Under the pieces are notes generated by a model. The model had not been told where the DNA came from. It searched no databases and saw only the letters and a list, made by a program, of their open reading frames with translations. Shown here piece by piece: positions 61,563-64,000 of a DNA stretch of 64,000 nucleotides. The position numbers and the translations under genes were made by a program. Position 1 is the first letter of the stretch. The number at the start of each line of letters is the position of its first letter. The DNA comes from an uncultured Roseicyclus sp. (GTDB lineage Bacteria; Pseudomonadota; Alphaproteobacteria; Rhodobacterales; Rhodobacteraceae), in assembly GCA_947494975.1 (NCBI GenBank), contig CANLXA010000002.1:434001-498000 (forward strand), written 5' to 3'.

Positions 61563-62963
61563 ATGAACCTGAGACCTGATCCAACATTCCACGCATCCCC
61601 CAAACTGGCCATGCAGGCGCCGGTGGAAAACTATGCCTTCACCGTGATGCTGAGCCCCGACGGTTCCCAATCCGACGGGATCGCGGTGATCGACGTGAAC
61701 CCGAACTCCGACACCTATGGGCAGATCGTGCATCAGGTGATCGTGCCCAACAAGGGCGACGAATTTCACCACTTTGGCTGGAATGCCTGTTCCTCATCCC
61801 TGTCGCCGCTGACGGGCCATGCGTTTCTGGAGCGCCGCTATCTGATCGTGCCCGGCATCCGGTCGTCGCGGATCTACGTGATCGATGTGAAGGAGCCGTT
61901 GCAGGCCAAGATCCACAAGACGATCGAGCCCGAAGAACTGTTCGCCAAGACCGGCTATTCCCGCCCCCACACGATCCATTGCGGGCCGGAAGGCATCTAT
62001 GTGTCCTGCCTGGGCGGTGGAGGAGAAGACGGCACCGATGGCCCGCCGGGCATCTTCATCATGGATTGCGAGACCTTTGACATCATCGGCCAATACGAGA
62101 TGGACCGGGGCAAGCAGGACAAGCATTACGATTTCTGGTGGAACCTGCCGCAGGATTACATGGTGAGTTCCGAATGGGGCCTGCCGCCGCAATTCGAAAA
62201 CGGCGTGGTGCCGGAGGATCTGCTCTCCAACAAATACGGCCACTCGATCCACTTCTGGGATCTGCGTGCGCGCAAGAACATCCAGACGATGGATTTCGGC
62301 GAAAACTACCAGATGGCGCTGGAGATCCGGCCCGCCCATGATCCCACCAAATCCTACGGGTTCTGCGGTGTGGTGGTGGATACGACCAATCTGCAAGGCG
62401 CGATTTTCACCTGGTGGCGCGACGAGGATGGCAAATGGCAATCCAAGAAGACCATCACGATCGATCCCCGCCCGGAGAAGCCCGAAAATCTGCCGCCGCT
62501 GTTGCAGGGGTTCGAGGCGGTGCCGCCGCTGGTCACCGATATCGACCTCAGCCTCGACGACAAGTACCTCTACGTGGCCTGTTGGGGGCTGGGGGAGATG
62601 CACCAATACAATGTGTCCGATCCCATGAACCCGGTCCTGACCGGCAAGGTGGAACTGGGCGGCATCGCCCGGGGCACCAAGCACGTCAACGGCAAGGATT
62701 TTGCCTATGGTCCGCAGATGGTTGAGATCAGCCGCGATGGCAAACGCCTCTATTGGACCAATTCGCTCTATTCGACATGGGACGACCAATTCTATCCCGA
62801 CGATGAAGGCGGGCAGATGGTCATGGCGCGGGTCGGCGAAAATGGCGGGTTGGAGCTCGACAAGGACTTCTACATCGACTTTCCCAAGGGCCTGCGCTCA
62901 CACCAGATCCGGCTGGAGGGTGGAGATTGTTCGACCGACAGCTTCTGCTACCCGTCGGTCTGA
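61563..62963 (+). CDS. SBP56/selenium-binding protein family, methanethiol oxidase-like
   Basis: A 466-residue beta-propeller protein of the SELENBP1/MtoX family, which oxidises methanethiol to formaldehyde, sulfide and hydrogen peroxide. Conserved segments are HHFGWNACSSS, SRIYVIDVKEPLQAKIHK, YDFWWNLPQDYMVSSEWG, GHSIHFWDLRARK and QFYPDDEGG. The CSSC motif of the human protein is CSSS here (C76 kept, second Cys replaced by S79). No signal peptide is visible, unlike periplasmic bacterial methanethiol oxidases. GGGAGGA lies 5 bases before the ATG. The next gene starts four bases after the stop codon. Confidence 0.87.
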   Translation: MNLRPDPTFHASPKLAMQAPVENYAFTVMLSPDGSQSDGIAVIDVNPNSDTYGQIVHQVIVPNKGDEFHHFGWNACSSSLSPLTGHAFLERRYLIVPGIRSSRIYVIDVKEPLQAKIHKTIEPEELFAKTGYSRPHTIHCGPEGIYVSCLGGGGEDGTDGPPGIFIMDCETFDIIGQYEMDRGKQDKHYDFWWNLPQDYMVSSEWGLPPQFENGVVPEDLLSNKYGHSIHFWDLRARKNIQTMDFGENYQMALEIRPAHDPTKSYGFCGVVVDTTNLQGAIFTWWRDEDGKWQSKKTITIDPRPEKPENLPPLLQGFEAVPPLVTDIDLSLDDKYLYVACWGLGEMHQYNVSDPMNPVLTGKVELGGIARGTKHVNGKDFAYGPQMVEISRDGKRLYWTNSLYSTWDDQFYPDDEGGQMVMARVGENGGLELDKDFYIDFPKGLRSHQIRLEGGDCSTDSFCYPSV

Positions 62964-62966
62964 CAC

Positions 62967-63635
62967 ATGCCCGAACTGACATCGATGGCGGCCCTTTGGG
63001 GGGCCGTCATCCTGTCCGGTCTCTATCACGGCATCAATCCCGGCATGGGGTGGCCGCTGGCGGTGTCTGCGGCCTTGATGGAGCGCAGGCACAAGGCGAT
63101 GCCCAAGGCGCTGGCGATGCTGGCGCTTGGGCATTTCCTGGCGATGATCGGCATCCTGCTACCGTTTTCCCTGATGATCTTTCTGGTCGAATGGGAGGTT
63201 CAGATCCGCATCGGCGCGGGCCTTCTGGTGGTTGCGATGGGGGTCTACCTGCTGATCAATCGCCGCCATCCGCGGTTTCTGGCCCGTGTGCATCCCGCCC
63301 GTCTGGCGCTTTGGTCCTTCCTGGCGGCGATGGCGCATGGCGCGGGCCTGATGCTGGTACCGATCTATTTGGGGATTTGCGCCATCGGGGCGGATGAGGC
63401 CGGGCATCTGGCGGCGCGGGCGCTGATGGGCAACACCGTGATCACCGCCTTCGGCGTGGCCGCGATCCATACAGTCGCGATGACTGTGGCGGGCGGTTTG
63501 ATCGCGGTGATCATCTACCTGTGGCTGGGGCTCAGGTTCCTGTCGAAGACGTGGTTCAATCTCGATATCGTCTGGGCGCTGAGCCTGATCCTCGTGGGCG
63601 GGTTCGGGATTTACGCCGCGTCTTTCGGGCATTGA
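62967..63635 (+). CDS. Integral membrane protein linked to the SBP56 gene
   Basis: A 222-residue protein with about six hydrophobic helices and a possibly important motif in the first: LSGLYHGINPGMGWPLAVSAAL. A second His-rich helix contains AAMAHGAGLMLVPIYL. Paired His-Gly membrane motifs recall metal or small-solute transporters of the LysE/NicO type, but I cannot name the family. The gene starts four bases after the SBP56 stop and is clearly co-transcribed, so metal delivery to, or product transport for, the oxidase is a reasonable inference. Confidence 0.75.
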   Translation: MPELTSMAALWGAVILSGLYHGINPGMGWPLAVSAALMERRHKAMPKALAMLALGHFLAMIGILLPFSLMIFLVEWEVQIRIGAGLLVVAMGVYLLINRRHPRFLARVHPARLALWSFLAAMAHGAGLMLVPIYLGICAIGADEAGHLAARALMGNTVITAFGVAAIHTVAMTVAGGLIAVIIYLWLGLRFLSKTWFNLDIVWALSLILVGGFGIYAASFGH

Positions 63636-63792
63636 TTGTGTGCTGCCGAGGATCCCGGAAACGGCCGACAACTTGCATCTGCCCCGGGGTTGAAACCCGT
63701 TCTCTTGTCTGGAACATCGCATCACCGATAGCCATCTCTCTCCATATGTCACGAAGAGGGGTGCGAAGCCGATGACCGCGAAGGAGACCGCC

Positions 63793-64000
63793 ATGGATAC
63801 CGAGGCTTGGGTGGACCGCTTTCCCGGATTGGCGCGCCTTGACGGGCCCACCAAAGCGCTTCTGCAAGAGCGCAGTGCGCTGGCGGAGGCGCCCCGCGGC
63901 ACGATGGTGTTCGGGCCCGGAAAGTCACCGGAAAACATGCTCTTTCTGCTCGATGGCACGGTCCGCGTTCAGCAGGTGTCGGAAACCGGGCACGAGATCG
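63793..64000 (+). CDS. Crp/Fnr family regulator, 3' truncated by the window edge
   Basis: The first 69 residues are present. They show the start of a cyclic-nucleotide-binding-like domain: FPGLARLDGPTKALLQERS, then GTMVFGPGKSPENMLFLLDG and VRVQQVSETGHEI, the early beta-roll pattern of Crp/Fnr regulators. The ATG at 63793 lies 6 bases after AAGGAG; an ATG 21 bases upstream is in frame but lacks a site. The DNA-binding helix is beyond the window, and no cysteine cluster can be judged. It may regulate the neighbouring sulfur-related genes. Confidence 0.8.
   Translation, partial: MDTEAWVDRFPGLARLDGPTKALLQERSALAEAPRGTMVFGPGKSPENMLFLLDGTVRVQQVSETGHEI

Overview
The window is GC-rich, densely coded and reads as chromosome of a Rhodobacterales (Roseobacter-group or Paracoccus-like) alphaproteobacterium. 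The indicators are a complete beta-hydroxyaspartate cycle cluster (bhcABCD with divergent bhcR), a VPLPA-CTERM surface protein, peptide ABC and TRAP transporters, pntAB, DUF1178 and DUF3422 proteins, and several family-2 glycosyltransferases of the Glyco_tranf_2_4 type. I see no rRNA, tRNA, CRISPR array, insertion sequence or prophage.

Layout. 1-2930: the 3' end of a glycine-rich membrane protein, xseA and a TetR regulator. 2949-13728: a minus-strand peptide ABC transporter operon (two ATPases, binding protein, small secreted protein, two permeases), divergent from an argE-like deacetylase, a DAO-family oxidoreductase and an M20 amidohydrolase; together they look like an uptake and deacylation module for modified peptides or amino acids. 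13729-16500: a looser accessory stretch with a non-coding interval, an epimerase-like SDR, a doubtful ORF remnant and a putative glycolipid-binding protein. 16533-29392: mostly housekeeping genes: moaA, a lipoprotein, an acyl-CoA synthetase, DUF3422, an SDR, pntAB followed by a strong terminator, hemP, acuC, a glutathione peroxidase, a Nudix hydrolase and DUF1178.

29417-43375 is a surface-glycan island. Five tightly spaced glycosyltransferase genes form one minus-strand operon. Next come a universal stress gene with an FNR-type promoter and a VPLPA-CTERM protein. A second minus-strand operon encodes a glycosyltransferase-methyltransferase fusion, an unrecognised 487-residue protein, a LamG-like protein and a cysteine-type sulfatase fused to RTX calcium-binding repeats. 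This second operon is my best candidate for an undescribed system.

43383-53846 joins two pathways. After a BASS-type transporter and fadD come uraH, a fused puuE-uraD and allA, which carry hydroxyisourate and allantoin towards glyoxylate. The bhcDCBA operon, which turns glyoxylate into oxaloacetate, follows directly. The bhcA-bhcR gap contains clear palindromes suited to the IclR-type regulator BhcR.

53843-64000 holds an SDR, hppD, a LysR regulator, a DUF1445 protein with a complete DctPQM TRAP transporter, an IclR regulator with a palindrome at its promoter, a cytoplasmic-type SBP56/methanethiol oxidase homologue, a membrane protein and the 5' part of a Crp/Fnr regulator. Gene starts were chosen from ribosome binding sites, overlaps and family N-termini; family names rest on motif recognition, not on searches.
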